A stretch of 64,000 nt of DNA from NCBI GenBank assembly GCA_014649355.1, contig BMSW01000008.1:283318-347317 (forward strand), in the 5' to 3' direction. Made by a program: the position numbers and the translations under genes. The notes beneath the pieces are model-generated. The model did not search any database and was not told the origin of the DNA. It was given only the letters and a program-made list of their open reading frames with translations. Below, piece after piece: positions 7,762 to 18,817 of the stretch; position 1 is the stretch's first letter; each line of letters begins with the position of its first letter. This stretch comes from Streptomyces althioticus. Its GTDB lineage: Bacteria; Actinomycetota; Actinomycetes; Streptomycetales; Streptomycetaceae.

Positions 7762-9588
7762 TCACGCCCGGTACAGTGCCTCGACCTCGTCGGTGTACGC
7801 CTTCTCGATGGCCTTGCGCTTCAGCTTCAGCGACGGGGTGAGCAGCCCGTGCTCCTCGGTGAACGGCTGCGCCAGGATGCGGAAGGTGCGGATCGACTCG
7901 GCCTGCGAGACCAGGGTGTTGGCCGCGACCACCGCGCGCCGCACCTCCGTCTCCAGATCCGGGTCGCGCACCAGTTCGGCCGGGGAGAGCTGAGGCTTCC
8001 CCCGCATGGCCAGCCAGTGCTCGACCGCCTCCTGGTCCAGGGTGACCAGCGCGGCCACGTACGGACGGTCGTTGCCGACCACGATGCACTGGTTGACCAG
8101 CGGATGGTCGCGCACCCGCTCCTCCAGCCCGCCCGGCGAGACGCTCTTGCCGCCGGACGTCACCAGGATCTCCTTCTTCCGCCCGGTGATGGTCAGATAG
8201 CCGTCCTCGTCCACGGACCCCAGGTCGCCGGTGGCGAGCCAGCCGTCGTGCAGCGTCTCGTCGGTGGCCTTCGGGTTGTTGAGGTAGCCCTGGAAGACGT
8301 TCTCGCCGTGCAGCCAGATCTCGCCGTCGTCCGCGATGTGCACGCTCACCCCGGGGATCGGCTGTCCGACCGTGCCGTAACGGGTGCGTTCCGGCGGGTT
8401 GGCGGTGGCCGCGGCGGTCGACTCGGTCAGCCCGTACCCCTCGTAGATGTGCACGCCGGCGCCCGCGAAGAACAGGCCGAGGCGCCGGTCCATCGCCGAG
8501 CCGCCGGACATGGCGTGCCGGATCCTGCCGCCCATCGCGGTACGGATCTTGGAGTACACGAGCTTGTCGAACAGCTGGTGCTGCATCCGCAGCCCCGCGG
8601 ACGGGCCGGGACCGGTGCCCCAGGCTCTCGCCTCCATCGCGTCGGCGTACCGCACGGCCACGTCGACCGCCTTCTCGAACGGGCCCGCGCGCCCCTCCCG
8701 CTCGGCCTTGCGCCGCGCCGCGTTGAACACCTTCTCGAAGATGTACGGCACGGCCAGGATGAACGTCGGCCGGAAAGCGGCCAGATCGGGCATCAGCGCG
8801 GCCGCGTTGAGCTGCGGCTGGTGGCCGAACTTCACCTTGCCGCGGATCGCCGCGACCTCCACCATCCGCCCGAAGACGTGCGCCAGCGGCAGGAACAGCA
8901 GTGTCGACGCCTCGTCGCCCCGCTTGGAGTGGAACACCGGCTCCCAGCGCTCGATGACGGTGTCCGCCTCGTACATGAAGTTGCCGTGCGTCAGGACGCA
9001 GCCCTTGGGGCGGCCGGTGGTGCCCGAGGTGTAGATGATCGTCGCCACCGACTCGGGGGTGACCGCCCTGCGGTGCCGGTGCACCACGTCGTCCTCGAGG
9101 TGGGCGCCCGCGTCGTACAGCTCCTGCACCGCGCCCGCGTCCAGCTGCCACAGCCGGCGCATCCGCGGCAGGCGGTCGATGACCGTCGCGATGGTCATCG
9201 CGTGGTCCTCGTGCTCCACGATCGCCGCCGACACCTCAGCGTCGTGCAGCATCCACGAGCACTGCTCGGCCGACGAGGTCGGGTAGACGGGGACGACCTG
9301 GGCGCCGACCGACCACAGCGCGAAGTCGAAGAGCGTCCACTCGTACCGGGTGCGGGACATGATCGCGACGCGGTCGCCGAACCGGATCCCGCTCGCCAGC
9401 AGGCCCTTCGCCAGGGCGAGCACCTCGTCACGGAACTCGGCGGAGGTCACGTCGCGCCAGTGGCCGTCGTCGTCCTTGCGGCCGAGCGCGGCCCGCAGCG
9501 GCTCCTCCTCGGCGTACTGGAACACCACGTCGGCCAGACCGCCCACCGTGGGCGCCTGTGACAACGGAGGGTTGGTGAACTCGCGCAA
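7762..9588 (-). CDS. Long-chain fatty acid-CoA ligase (FadD15-like)
   Basis: A 608-residue AMP-forming acyl-CoA synthetase that activates fatty acids as CoA thioesters. The ATP/AMP motif IIYTSGTTGRPKG is at about 184-196. GYGLTESTAA is the adenine-binding motif, and TGDLGSVDEDGYLTITGRKKE is the hinge motif. The length and the insert between the P-loop and YGLTE fit the bacterial long-chain FadD15 group. It starts with TTG at 9588, with a GGGGAG-like site upstream. The 319 bp upstream form its promoter region. Confidence 0.92.
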   Translation of the reverse strand: MREFTNPPLSQAPTVGGLADVVFQYAEEEPLRAALGRKDDDGHWRDVTSAEFRDEVLALAKGLLASGIRFGDRVAIMSRTRYEWTLFDFALWSVGAQVVPVYPTSSAEQCSWMLHDAEVSAAIVEHEDHAMTIATVIDRLPRMRRLWQLDAGAVQELYDAGAHLEDDVVHRHRRAVTPESVATIIYTSGTTGRPKGCVLTHGNFMYEADTVIERWEPVFHSKRGDEASTLLFLPLAHVFGRMVEVAAIRGKVKFGHQPQLNAAALMPDLAAFRPTFILAVPYIFEKVFNAARRKAEREGRAGPFEKAVDVAVRYADAMEARAWGTGPGPSAGLRMQHQLFDKLVYSKIRTAMGGRIRHAMSGGSAMDRRLGLFFAGAGVHIYEGYGLTESTAAATANPPERTRYGTVGQPIPGVSVHIADDGEIWLHGENVFQGYLNNPKATDETLHDGWLATGDLGSVDEDGYLTITGRKKEILVTSGGKSVSPGGLEERVRDHPLVNQCIVVGNDRPYVAALVTLDQEAVEHWLAMRGKPQLSPAELVRDPDLETEVRRAVVAANTLVSQAESIRTFRILAQPFTEEHGLLTPSLKLKRKAIEKAYTDEVEALYRA

Positions 9589-9907
9589 TCCCGCTCCCCG
9601 CTTCCTGGCGCTCGGACCGGTGCGGCAACACCGTCGTCCCGCACAGCGCGGTGAAAGCTACCCCACGGGTTCCAGGGGCGGGAGGGGGTCGAAAACCGCG
9701 CAAAGGGCGCGACACCGTCGATCGGTGAAGGAGAAACCTCGCAAGCGGGTAGGGTCCGGGCACAATCCTGACGGCGGAGTAAGTTTCGGTGCCGCAATCT
9801 CCACGGAATCTGTACGTCCCCATGGCCGGCGCATGGGGGGCGCGACGGCCTCCACCCAGCTCAGCGCACGGGCCGCCCGGACCGTCACCCCTCCGCGGAC
9901 GTCGCCG
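9589..9907. other. Intergenic region upstream of the acyl-CoA ligase gene
   Basis: A 319-bp gap between the start of the acyl-CoA ligase gene and the 3' end of the LysR gene, both on the minus strand. It presumably holds the ligase promoter. I see no convincing gene, RNA or clear operator. Confidence 0.5.
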
Positions 9908-10789
9908 TCACCCCTGTCCGCCGCGGTGCAGCCGGTCGCCGCCCGCCAGGATCGCCGCCGCGAGCGCGTCCGCCGCGCCCTGCGCCGAGGGCCGGCGCCG
10001 GCCGTGCACCACCACGAAGTCCACCGAGCCCGGCTCCGGCAGCCCCGCCCGCTCCGGCATCCGCACCAGCCCCGGCGGGACCAGCCCGCGCGCGTGCACC
10101 ATCACCCCGAGCCCCGCCCGAGCCGCCGCGAGGAGCCCGTTGAGGCTGCCGCTGCTGCACACGATCCGCCACTGCCGGCCGTCCCGCTCCAGCGCCCGCA
10201 GCGCCAGGGCCCTGGTGATGCCCGGCGGCGGGTAGACGATCAGCGGCACCGGGCGGTGCGGATCGAGCCGCAGGCCCGGCGCGCCGATCCACACCAGCTC
10301 GTCCTGCCACACCAGCCGGTGCGGGTCCGGACGCGGGTCCTCCGGCCGCCGCTTGGCCAGCACCAGGTCCAGTCGGCCCGCCGCGAGCTGCTCGTGCAGG
10401 GTGCCCGACAGCTCGACCGTCAGCTCCAGATCGACCTCCGGGTGCTCGTGCCGGAACCGTTCGAGGATCTCCGGCAGCCGGGTCAGCACGAAGTCCTCGG
10501 ACGCCCCGAACCGCAGCCGCCCGCGCAGCCGGGTGCCGGTGAAGAACTGCGCCGCCTGCTCGTGCACGTCGAGGATGCGGCGCGCGAAGCCGAGCATCGC
10601 CTCGCCGTCCTCGGTCAGCTCCACGGAGTGGGTGTCCCGGGTGAACAGCTGCCGCCCGGTGGCCTCCTCCAGCCGCCGCACGTGCTGGCTCACCGTCGAC
10701 TGGCGCAGCCCCAGCCGCCGGGCCGCCTGCGTGAAGCTCAGCGTCTGCGCCACGGACAGGAAGGTCCGCAGGTGGGTCGGCTCGTACAT
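9908..10789 (-). CDS. LysR-family transcriptional regulator
   Basis: A 293-residue LysR-type regulator. The N-terminal winged helix-turn-helix (about 3-62) reads LRTFLSVAQTLSFTQAARRL followed by STVSQHVRRLEEATG, as in the family. The remainder is the two-lobed effector-binding domain. The ATG at 10789 places the HTH in the usual position; an in-frame GTG at 10828 would add 13 residues and is less likely. It is divergent from a BASS-family transporter gene 190 bp away, the classic arrangement of a LysR regulator and its target. Confidence 0.9.
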   Translation of the reverse strand: MYEPTHLRTFLSVAQTLSFTQAARRLGLRQSTVSQHVRRLEEATGRQLFTRDTHSVELTEDGEAMLGFARRILDVHEQAAQFFTGTRLRGRLRFGASEDFVLTRLPEILERFRHEHPEVDLELTVELSGTLHEQLAAGRLDLVLAKRRPEDPRPDPHRLVWQDELVWIGAPGLRLDPHRPVPLIVYPPPGITRALALRALERDGRQWRIVCSSGSLNGLLAAARAGLGVMVHARGLVPPGLVRMPERAGLPEPGSVDFVVVHGRRRPSAQGAADALAAAILAGGDRLHRGGQG

Positions 10790-10979
10790 GCCCGGCAGCC
10801 TACTCCGGTCATCATGAACACCGATCACAGTGAGAGCGGTGTACGGGATTCCCGATCACGGACCGGAGGAGCAGGATGGAGCGGGGACCCCTTGTCCCCG
10901 GCCGCCCGGGGCACCCGCTCCGGAGGACCGCACCGCCGAGCACACACCCGAGCACACACACCCGAGCACGTGGAGCACC
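10790..10979. promoter_or_regulatory. Divergent LysR/transporter promoter region with short palindromes
   Basis: The region contains TCACAGTGA (10825-10833, palindromic) and CGGGATTCCCG (10844-10854, near-palindromic). The heptamer CGATCAC is repeated at 10822-10828 and 10853-10859. These are candidate LysR contact sites, judged only on position and symmetry. Confidence 0.4.
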
Positions 10980-12020
10980 GTGAAACGCCCGCACTGGCCG
11001 CGCTGGATGCCGATCGACCCGTACATCACGCTCCTGCTCGGCACGGTGGGTGTGGCCGCGCTGCTGCCCGCCCGGGGCACCGGCGCGGACGTCGCCTCCG
11101 GCGCCTCGACCGCGGCGATCGCGTTCCTCTTCTTCCTCTACGGCGCTCGTCTCTCCACCCGTGAGGCGCTCGACGGGCTCAAGCACTGGCGGCTCCACGT
11201 CACCGTCCTGGCCTGCACGTTCGTCGTCTTCCCGCTGCTGGGCCTGGCCTCCCGCGGACTCGTCCCGGTGTTCCTCGACGACCCGCTGTACCAGGGGCTG
11301 CTGTTCTGCACCCTGGTCCCGTCCACCATCCAGTCGTCGATCGCGTTCACCTCGATCGCCCGTGGCAACGTGCCCGCCGCGATCTGCGCCGGCTCGTTCT
11401 CCTCGCTGGCCGGCATCGTCCTCACCCCACTGCTCGCCGCGGCGCTGCTCGGCGGCAGCGCGGGCGGCTTCTCCGGCGACTCGGTCGTGAAGATCGTGCT
11501 CCAGCTGCTGGTGCCGTTCCTCGCCGGGCAGTTCACCCGACGCTGGATCGGCGGCTTCGTCGCCCGCCACCGCAAGGTGCTGGGGCTCGTGGACCGCGGC
11601 TCCATCCTGCTCGTCGTCTACACCGCGTTCAGCGAGGGCATGGTGCAGGGCGTCTGGGGCCAGGTCAGCCCCGGCCGGCTCGGCGGACTGCTCGTCGTCG
11701 AGGCCGTGCTGCTCGCCGTGATGCTGGCGCTCACCTGGTACGGCGCCAAGGGCCTCGGCTTCGGCCGGGAGGACCGCATCGCCATCCAGTTCGCCGGGTC
11801 GAAGAAGTCGCTGGCCGCCGGACTGCCCATGGCGAGCGTGCTGTTCGGCGCGCACGCCTCGCTGGCCGTGCTGCCGCTGATGCTCTTCCACCAGATGCAG
11901 CTCATGGTGTGCGCGGTCATCGCCAAGCGCCGCTCCAAGGACCCCCTCCCGGAGGTCACCGCGGAGGACCGAGCCGCACCGTCACGAACCGAGGCCGGTA
12001 CAGCGACACGTTCCGGCTGA
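10980..12020 (+). CDS. Bile acid:sodium symporter (BASS/SLC10A7-like) family membrane protein
   Basis: A 346-residue integral membrane protein with about ten hydrophobic segments. The BASS-type features are the LFCTLVPSTIQSSIAFTSIARGN crossover segment (shown here only as a region near 99-121) and AGSKKSLAAGLPMA near the C-terminal half. Members transport organic anions with sodium; the substrate here is unknown. The GTG at 10980 has GGAG 5 bp upstream. Its divergent LysR neighbour probably regulates it. The last 65 bp overlap the 3' end of the convergent DUF4185-like gene. Confidence 0.88.
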   Translation: MKRPHWPRWMPIDPYITLLLGTVGVAALLPARGTGADVASGASTAAIAFLFFLYGARLSTREALDGLKHWRLHVTVLACTFVVFPLLGLASRGLVPVFLDDPLYQGLLFCTLVPSTIQSSIAFTSIARGNVPAAICAGSFSSLAGIVLTPLLAAALLGGSAGGFSGDSVVKIVLQLLVPFLAGQFTRRWIGGFVARHRKVLGLVDRGSILLVVYTAFSEGMVQGVWGQVSPGRLGGLLVVEAVLLAVMLALTWYGAKGLGFGREDRIAIQFAGSKKSLAAGLPMASVLFGAHASLAVLPLMLFHQMQLMVCAVIAKRRSKDPLPEVTAEDRAAPSRTEAGTATRSG

Positions 12021-13182
12021 GCATCGCCGCCGCCGCGGACGTCTCCAGCCAGTTCACGTCGTGGCTCAGCACCAGCCGCCCGTCCCGGCTCAGCCCGGGG
12101 TGGGCCTGCGGGTTGTAGGCGGCGGTGCCGGGCGCGGGCAGCGCGGGGGTGAACCCGCCCGCCGGACCGTGCCACGGCCCTGCCGGGGAGCACGCCCAGT
12201 ACGCCGTCACCGCCGCCAGGCCCTCCGCGCCGGCCGCCATGGTCAACAGCACGTACGTCCCCTCGTCCCGCGTCACCGTGAAGGCGCTGCCCACCCCGGT
12301 GCGCCGCCCGTCGCCCAGCACCGGCGCCGGACGGGCCCGCGCACGCCAGCCCGAGCCGTCCCAGAACTCCCAGGCGGCCGGGTCGGCGAGACCTCCCTCG
12401 GGCACCCGCGCCACATGGGCGTGCGAGGCCGGCCGGGCCGCGGGGCGCCCGTCGTCACCGCCGAACACGTACGTCCAGCCGTCCTCCTCGACCAGGGTGG
12501 TCCCGAACAGGACGCGGCGGGAGAGGTCGCCCACCTCCCGCTGGTCCAGCACCGTGGTCACCGACTCCAGGCGCAGGGCGGGCAGGGAGAGCGTGGCGAC
12601 CTCGGTGGCCACCGGCTCCCCGTAGATCCACGGAGGAGCGGCGTGCCGGCGCACCCACAGCAGCACCCGCAGCACCCGCTCGGACGCGCCGGGGGAGCGG
12701 GCCTCGACCCGGGCGGCGACCGGCCAGCGCCAGCTGCCCGGGGCCGGGTCGGGGAAGAGCGGGGCGGGGAGTGTGGACTCGGGCCTGCCGTCGCGCATCA
12801 CCACCGCCGAGTTCCGCACCAGCGGCGCGGTGCCGTCCCGCCACACGTACGGCTCCCCCGCCGGGTTGGGCGGCCGGTGCACCCGGCCCAGGAAGGTGTC
12901 GGAGAACAGCCACAGCAGCCGCCCGTCCGGCAGCCGCACCGAGTGCGTGCCGTCCCCGCCGGTCCAGTCGTCGGTCCGGGCGTCGTCGTCGCCGTACCGG
13001 GCGAAGGCGGAGGTGAGCCGCGGCTCGGGAGCCCAGGAGACGACCGTTCGGGGCGCACACCCCGCGTCGCCGCCGTCGCCCTCCGACCGGGCGGTGACCA
13101 GCACGGCCCCGAGGACCAGGACCAGCACCGCGGCGATCCCGGTCCCCGTCCGCCGCCGTATGCGTACGGTGTCGCCGGGCAC
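11956..13182 (-). CDS. Secreted or membrane-anchored DUF4185-like protein
   Basis: A 408-residue protein with one N-terminal hydrophobic segment (about 14-31) after RIRRRTG, so it is exported or anchored. The body has features of the DUF4185 five-blade propeller-like family, including GDGTHSVRLPDGRLLWLFSDTFLG and the late AYNPQAHPGLSRDGRLVLSHDVN. Function is unknown; some relatives are carbohydrate-active or surface proteins. It starts with GTG at 13182. Its 3' end overlaps the convergent transporter gene by 65 bp. Confidence 0.72.
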   Translation of the reverse strand: MPGDTVRIRRRTGTGIAAVLVLVLGAVLVTARSEGDGGDAGCAPRTVVSWAPEPRLTSAFARYGDDDARTDDWTGGDGTHSVRLPDGRLLWLFSDTFLGRVHRPPNPAGEPYVWRDGTAPLVRNSAVVMRDGRPESTLPAPLFPDPAPGSWRWPVAARVEARSPGASERVLRVLLWVRRHAAPPWIYGEPVATEVATLSLPALRLESVTTVLDQREVGDLSRRVLFGTTLVEEDGWTYVFGGDDGRPAARPASHAHVARVPEGGLADPAAWEFWDGSGWRARARPAPVLGDGRRTGVGSAFTVTRDEGTYVLLTMAAGAEGLAAVTAYWACSPAGPWHGPAGGFTPALPAPGTAAYNPQAHPGLSRDGRLVLSHDVNWLETSAAAAMLSRNVSLYRPRFVTVRLGPPR

Positions 13183-13305
13183 GCCGGGTGACGTTAGCGG
13201 CAGCGGGCGCGCCGGTCCACGGGGCCTCGGCCGAGGCGGGGCCCCGCGGCGCAGGGGGCGCTCCCCGCCGGTGGGGCCCCGCCGCCGTGCAGCGAGGGGG
13301 TGCGG

Positions 13306-14154
13306 TCAGGCCCGGACGGCCGCGGCCCGCAGGGCGATCCGCTCCTCACCCGCGTACACGTTCATGGAACTGCCCCGCAGGAAGCCCACCAGGGTCATGC
13401 CGGTCTCCGCCGCAAGGTCCACGGCCAGCGAGGACGGCGCCGACACCGCCGCCAGCACGGGGATGCCGGCCATGACCGCCTTCTGCGCCAGCTCGAACGA
13501 GGCCCGGCCGGAGACCATGAGGACCGTCCGCGAGAGCGGCAGGTCCCCGTTCTGCAGGGCGCGGCCGACCAGTTTGTCGACCGCGTTGTGCCGGCCCACG
13601 TCCTCCCGCACGTCGAGGAGCTCGCCGTGCTCGTCGAACAGGGCCGCCGCGTGCAGCCCGCCGGTGCGGTCGAAGACCCGCTGGGCCGCCCGCAGCCGGT
13701 CCGGCAGCTCGGACAGCAGCTCGGGCGTCACCCGCAGCGGCGGAGTGTCCGCGATCGGGTGACGGGTCGTGGTGCGCACCGCGTCCAGGCTGGCCTTGCC
13801 GCACAGACCGCACGACGAGGTGGTGTAGACGTTGCGCTCCAGCGTGATGTCCGGGATCTCCACCCCGGGCGCGGTCGCCACGTCGACCACGTTGTACGTG
13901 TTCGAGCCGTCGGCCGTCGCCCCGGCGCAGTAGACGATGTTCCGCAGGTCCGAGGCCGCCGCCAGCACGCCCTCGCTGACCAGGAAGCCGGCCGCCAGCG
14001 CGAAGTCGTCGCCCGGGGTGCGCATGGTGATCGCCAGGGGCTTGCCGTTCAGCCGGATCTCCAGGGGCTCCTCGGCGACGAGCGTGTCCGGGCGGGTGGA
14101 GACCGCCCCGTCCCGGATGCGGATCACCTTGCGTCGTTCCGTGACTCGTCCCAT
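13306..14154 (-). CDS. fdhD: Formate dehydrogenase accessory sulfurtransferase FdhD
   Basis: A 282-residue FdhD, which transfers sulfur from a cysteine desulfurase to the molybdenum cofactor of formate dehydrogenase and is needed for activity. The CGLCG motif with the essential cysteines is present (TTSSCGLCGK), as are DVGRHNAVDKLVG and the MVSGRASFELAQKA block. It is the last gene of the formate dehydrogenase operon, 17 bp after the iron-sulfur subunit gene. The ATG at 14154 fits the family N-terminus. Confidence 0.95.
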   Translation of the reverse strand: MGRVTERRKVIRIRDGAVSTRPDTLVAEEPLEIRLNGKPLAITMRTPGDDFALAAGFLVSEGVLAAASDLRNIVYCAGATADGSNTYNVVDVATAPGVEIPDITLERNVYTTSSCGLCGKASLDAVRTTTRHPIADTPPLRVTPELLSELPDRLRAAQRVFDRTGGLHAAALFDEHGELLDVREDVGRHNAVDKLVGRALQNGDLPLSRTVLMVSGRASFELAQKAVMAGIPVLAAVSAPSSLAVDLAAETGMTLVGFLRGSSMNVYAGEERIALRAAAVRA

Positions 14155-14171
14155 GTCCCTGTCCGTTCCGT

Positions 14172-15028
14172 TCAGTCCCGGTTCTGCACGTGCTGGTAGC
14201 CGAACCGGCCCTTGATGCACAGGTTGCCGTGGGTCACCGGGTTGTCGTGCGGCGACGTGACCTTCACGATCTCATTGTCCTGCACATGGAGCGTCAGGTT
14301 GCAGCCCACGCCGCAGTAGGCGCACACGGTCGTCGTGCGCGTCTGCCGCGACTCGTCCCACGTACCCGCCTCCCGCATGTCGAACTCCGACTTGAACGAC
14401 AGCGCCCCCGTGGGGCACACCTCGATGCAGTTGCCGCAGTACACGCACGCCGAGTCGGTCAGCGGCGCGTCGTGCTCCACGGCGATACGGGCGTCGAAGC
14501 CGCGGCCCGCGACGGAGATCGCGAAGGTGTTCTGCCACTGGTCGCCGCAGGCGTCGACGCACTTGTAACAGAGGATGCATTTGCCGTAGTCGCGCACGTA
14601 GAGGTCGTTGTCGACGCGCGGCTCCTCGTTCACCCGGGCGGCGTCCGGGCCGAAGCGGTCCGGCTTCGCCTCGTACTCCTTCAGCCACTCGGCGACCCGG
14701 GGCGTCGTCGACAGGTCGACCGAGGAGGCGAGGAGCTCCAGGACGACCTTGCGGCTGTGCCGGGCCCGCTCGGTGCCGGTGCGCACCTCCATGCCCGACT
14801 CGGCCTTGCGCGAGCAGGCCGGGACCAGCGTGCGCGCGCCCTCGACCTCGACCACGCAGACCCGGCAGGCGTTCTTCGGGGTGAGCGTGTCGCCCTCGCA
14901 CAGCGTCGGGACGTCCTTGCCCGCGGCCCGGCAGGCGTCCAGGATCGTCGACCCCTCGGGCGCCCGGACCGGCTCACCGTCCAGGGTGAACTCCAGCAGA
15001 CGGCGGGGGATCCCCAGCGGTGTCACGG

Positions 15029-15032
<4 letters not shown>
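14172..15032 (-). CDS. Formate dehydrogenase iron-sulfur protein (detached N-terminal part of the alpha subunit)
   Basis: A 286-residue protein with the entire iron-sulfur head of an NAD-linked formate dehydrogenase alpha subunit. In order it has a [2Fe-2S] plant-type/NuoG domain (CEGD, then CRVCVVE), a His/Cys [4Fe-4S] region, two [4Fe-4S] ferredoxin motifs (CILCYKCVDAC and CVYCGNCIEVCP), and finally the molybdopterin-oxidoreductase [4Fe-4S] motif CAYCGVGCNL. It ends at NLCIKGRFGYQHVQNRD, just where the catalytic domain would begin in the fused enzyme. That domain is encoded two genes upstream. The ATG at 15032 overlaps the stop of the NuoEF gene by ATGA, so the two are translationally coupled. 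Confidence 0.92.
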
Positions 15033-16885
<1,853 letters not shown>

Positions 16886-16891
16886 GCTCGC

Positions 16892-18817
16892 TCACCTCAC
16901 GTGTGTCGGGGCCGGGAGCTTCTCGATCCGGATCGCCGACGCCTTGAACTCCGCCGTCCCCGCGATCGGGCAGTTCGCCTCGATCGTCAGCTGGTTGGTG
17001 TCCACCTCGTCGGGAAAGTGGAACGTCATGAACGCGAGCCCCGGCCGCAGCGCGGGGTCCACCCACACCGGCGCCCGCACGGACCCGCGCCGTGAGGCCA
17101 CCAGCACTTCCTCGCCCACCACGACCCCGTACCGCTCGGCGTCCTCTGGGGACAGCTCGACGTACTCGCCGCGCCGCAACGGGGAGGCAAAACTGCCGCT
17201 CTGCACACCGGTGTTGTAGGAGTCCAGGCGCCGTCCGGTGGTGAGCCGGACCGGGTAGTGCTCGTCGGTGAGGTCCACCGGCGGGTCGTGCTGCACGATC
17301 CCGAACGGCGCGGGCCGGCCCCGGCGTCCGGGGTCCTTCTCCCACAACCGGCCGTGCAGGTACGGCGGTTCCAGCCGGTCGGTGCTCGGACACGGCCACT
17401 GGATGCCCTGGTGCTCCTCGAGCCGCCCGTACGTCATGCCGTGGTGGTCCGGGGAGACCGAGCGCAGTTCGTTCCACACGGCCTCGGCGCCGTCGTACTT
17501 CCAGTCGTGACCGAGGCGTCCGGCGAGGTCGCAGAGGATGTCGATGTCCTCGCGCGCCTCGCCGGGCGGCGTCACGGCACGGCGCACGCGCTGCACCCGG
17601 CGTTCGCTGTTGGTGGTGGTGCCCTCGGTCTCGGCCCAGCCTGCCGTCGCGGGCAGGACGACATCGGCCAGTTCGGCGGTCTTCGTCAGGAAGATGTCCT
17701 GCACCACCAGGAAGTCCAGCTCCTTCAGCCGGCGCACGGCCTGCTCGCTGTCCGCCTCCGACTGGGCCGGGTTCTCGCCGATGCAGTAGACGGCGCGCAG
17801 CGACCGGTCCTCCATCGCCTCGAACATCTCCGTCAGCGTCATCCCGTACCGGGGCTGGACGACGGTGTCCCAGGCGGCCTCGAACTTGGCGCGCACGCCC
17901 GGGTCGAGGAGGTCCTGGAAGCCGGGCAGCCGGTTGGGGATCGCCCCCATGTCGCCGCCGCCCTGCACGTTGTTCTGCCCGCGCAGCGGCTGGAGCCCCG
18001 ATCCGTACCGTCCCACGTGCCCGGTCAGCAGCGCGAGGTTGATCAGGGCGCGCACGTTGTCGGTGCCGTTGTGGTGCTCGGTGATGCCCAGCGTCCAGCA
18101 GAGCTGGGCGCGTTCGGCTCGGGCGTAGGCGTGCGCCAGCTCCCGTATCGCGGCGGCCGGGACACCGGTCACCTTCGAGGCGAGGGACGGCGTCCACGGC
18201 TCGACGAGTGCCTTGTACTCCTCGTAACCGGTGGTGGCGCGCCGCACGAACGCCTCGTTGACCAGGCCAGCGTGGATGATCTCGCGGCCGATCGCGTGGG
18301 CCATCGCGATGTCCGTGCCGACGTTCAGCCCGAGCCAGCTCTCCGCCCACTCCGCGGTGGAGGTCCTGCGCGGGTCGACGGCGTACATCCGGGCGCCGTT
18401 GTGTATGCCCCTGAGGACGTGCTGGAAGAAGATCGGGTGCGCGAAGCGGGCGTTGGAACCCCACATCACGACGACGTCGGTGTGCTCCACCTCCTCGTAC
18501 GACGAGGTGCCGCCGCCCGAGCCGAACGCCGCCGACAGCCCGGCGACCGAGGGCGCGTGGCAGGTGCGGTTGCAGGAGTCGACGTTGTTGGTACCCATGA
18601 CGACCCGGGCGAACTTCTGGGCCACGTAGTTCATCTCGTTGGTGGCGCGGGAGCAGGAGAACATGCCGAACGCGCCGCGCGCCGCCCCCAGTGCGCGCGC
18701 GGTGCGGTCCAGGGCCTCGTCCCAGGTCGCCCTGCGGAACGGCTCGTCCCGTGAGTCGCGGACGAGGGGGTGGGTGAGGCGGGTGTAGGTCTTCGGGGTC
18801 CGGTCGCGTTTCCTCAT
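16892..18817 (-). CDS. Formate dehydrogenase catalytic (molybdopterin) subunit lacking its [4Fe-4S] domain
   Basis: A 641-residue molybdopterin oxidoreductase chain that oxidises formate to CO2. NNVDSCNRTCHAPSVAGL contains the Mo/W-ligand Cys followed by the conserved His (the RxCH pattern of formate dehydrogenases). The catalytic core and the C-terminal dinucleotide-binding domain (VRLTTGRRLDSYNTG) are present. The usual N-terminal [4Fe-4S] domain is missing: the protein opens with TYTRLTHPLVR, the point that follows that domain in the fused enzymes. The missing part is encoded at 14172-15032. The ATG at 18817 overlaps the stop of the upstream ketopantoate-reductase-like gene (ATGA). Confidence 0.94.
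   Translation of the reverse strand: MRKRDRTPKTYTRLTHPLVRDSRDEPFRRATWDEALDRTARALGAARGAFGMFSCSRATNEMNYVAQKFARVVMGTNNVDSCNRTCHAPSVAGLSAAFGSGGGTSSYEEVEHTDVVVMWGSNARFAHPIFFQHVLRGIHNGARMYAVDPRRTSTAEWAESWLGLNVGTDIAMAHAIGREIIHAGLVNEAFVRRATTGYEEYKALVEPWTPSLASKVTGVPAAAIRELAHAYARAERAQLCWTLGITEHHNGTDNVRALINLALLTGHVGRYGSGLQPLRGQNNVQGGGDMGAIPNRLPGFQDLLDPGVRAKFEAAWDTVVQPRYGMTLTEMFEAMEDRSLRAVYCIGENPAQSEADSEQAVRRLKELDFLVVQDIFLTKTAELADVVLPATAGWAETEGTTTNSERRVQRVRRAVTPPGEAREDIDILCDLAGRLGHDWKYDGAEAVWNELRSVSPDHHGMTYGRLEEHQGIQWPCPSTDRLEPPYLHGRLWEKDPGRRGRPAPFGIVQHDPPVDLTDEHYPVRLTTGRRLDSYNTGVQSGSFASPLRRGEYVELSPEDAERYGVVVGEEVLVASRRGSVRAPVWVDPALRPGLAFMTFHFPDEVDTNQLTIEANCPIAGTAEFKASAIRIEKLPAPTHVR

Noticed and set aside
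16892..16900. Frameshift or sequencing error explaining the separate formate dehydrogenase pieces
   Set aside because: The pieces are not adjacent: a complete NuoE-NuoF gene lies between them, and each has a proper start, stop and coupling.
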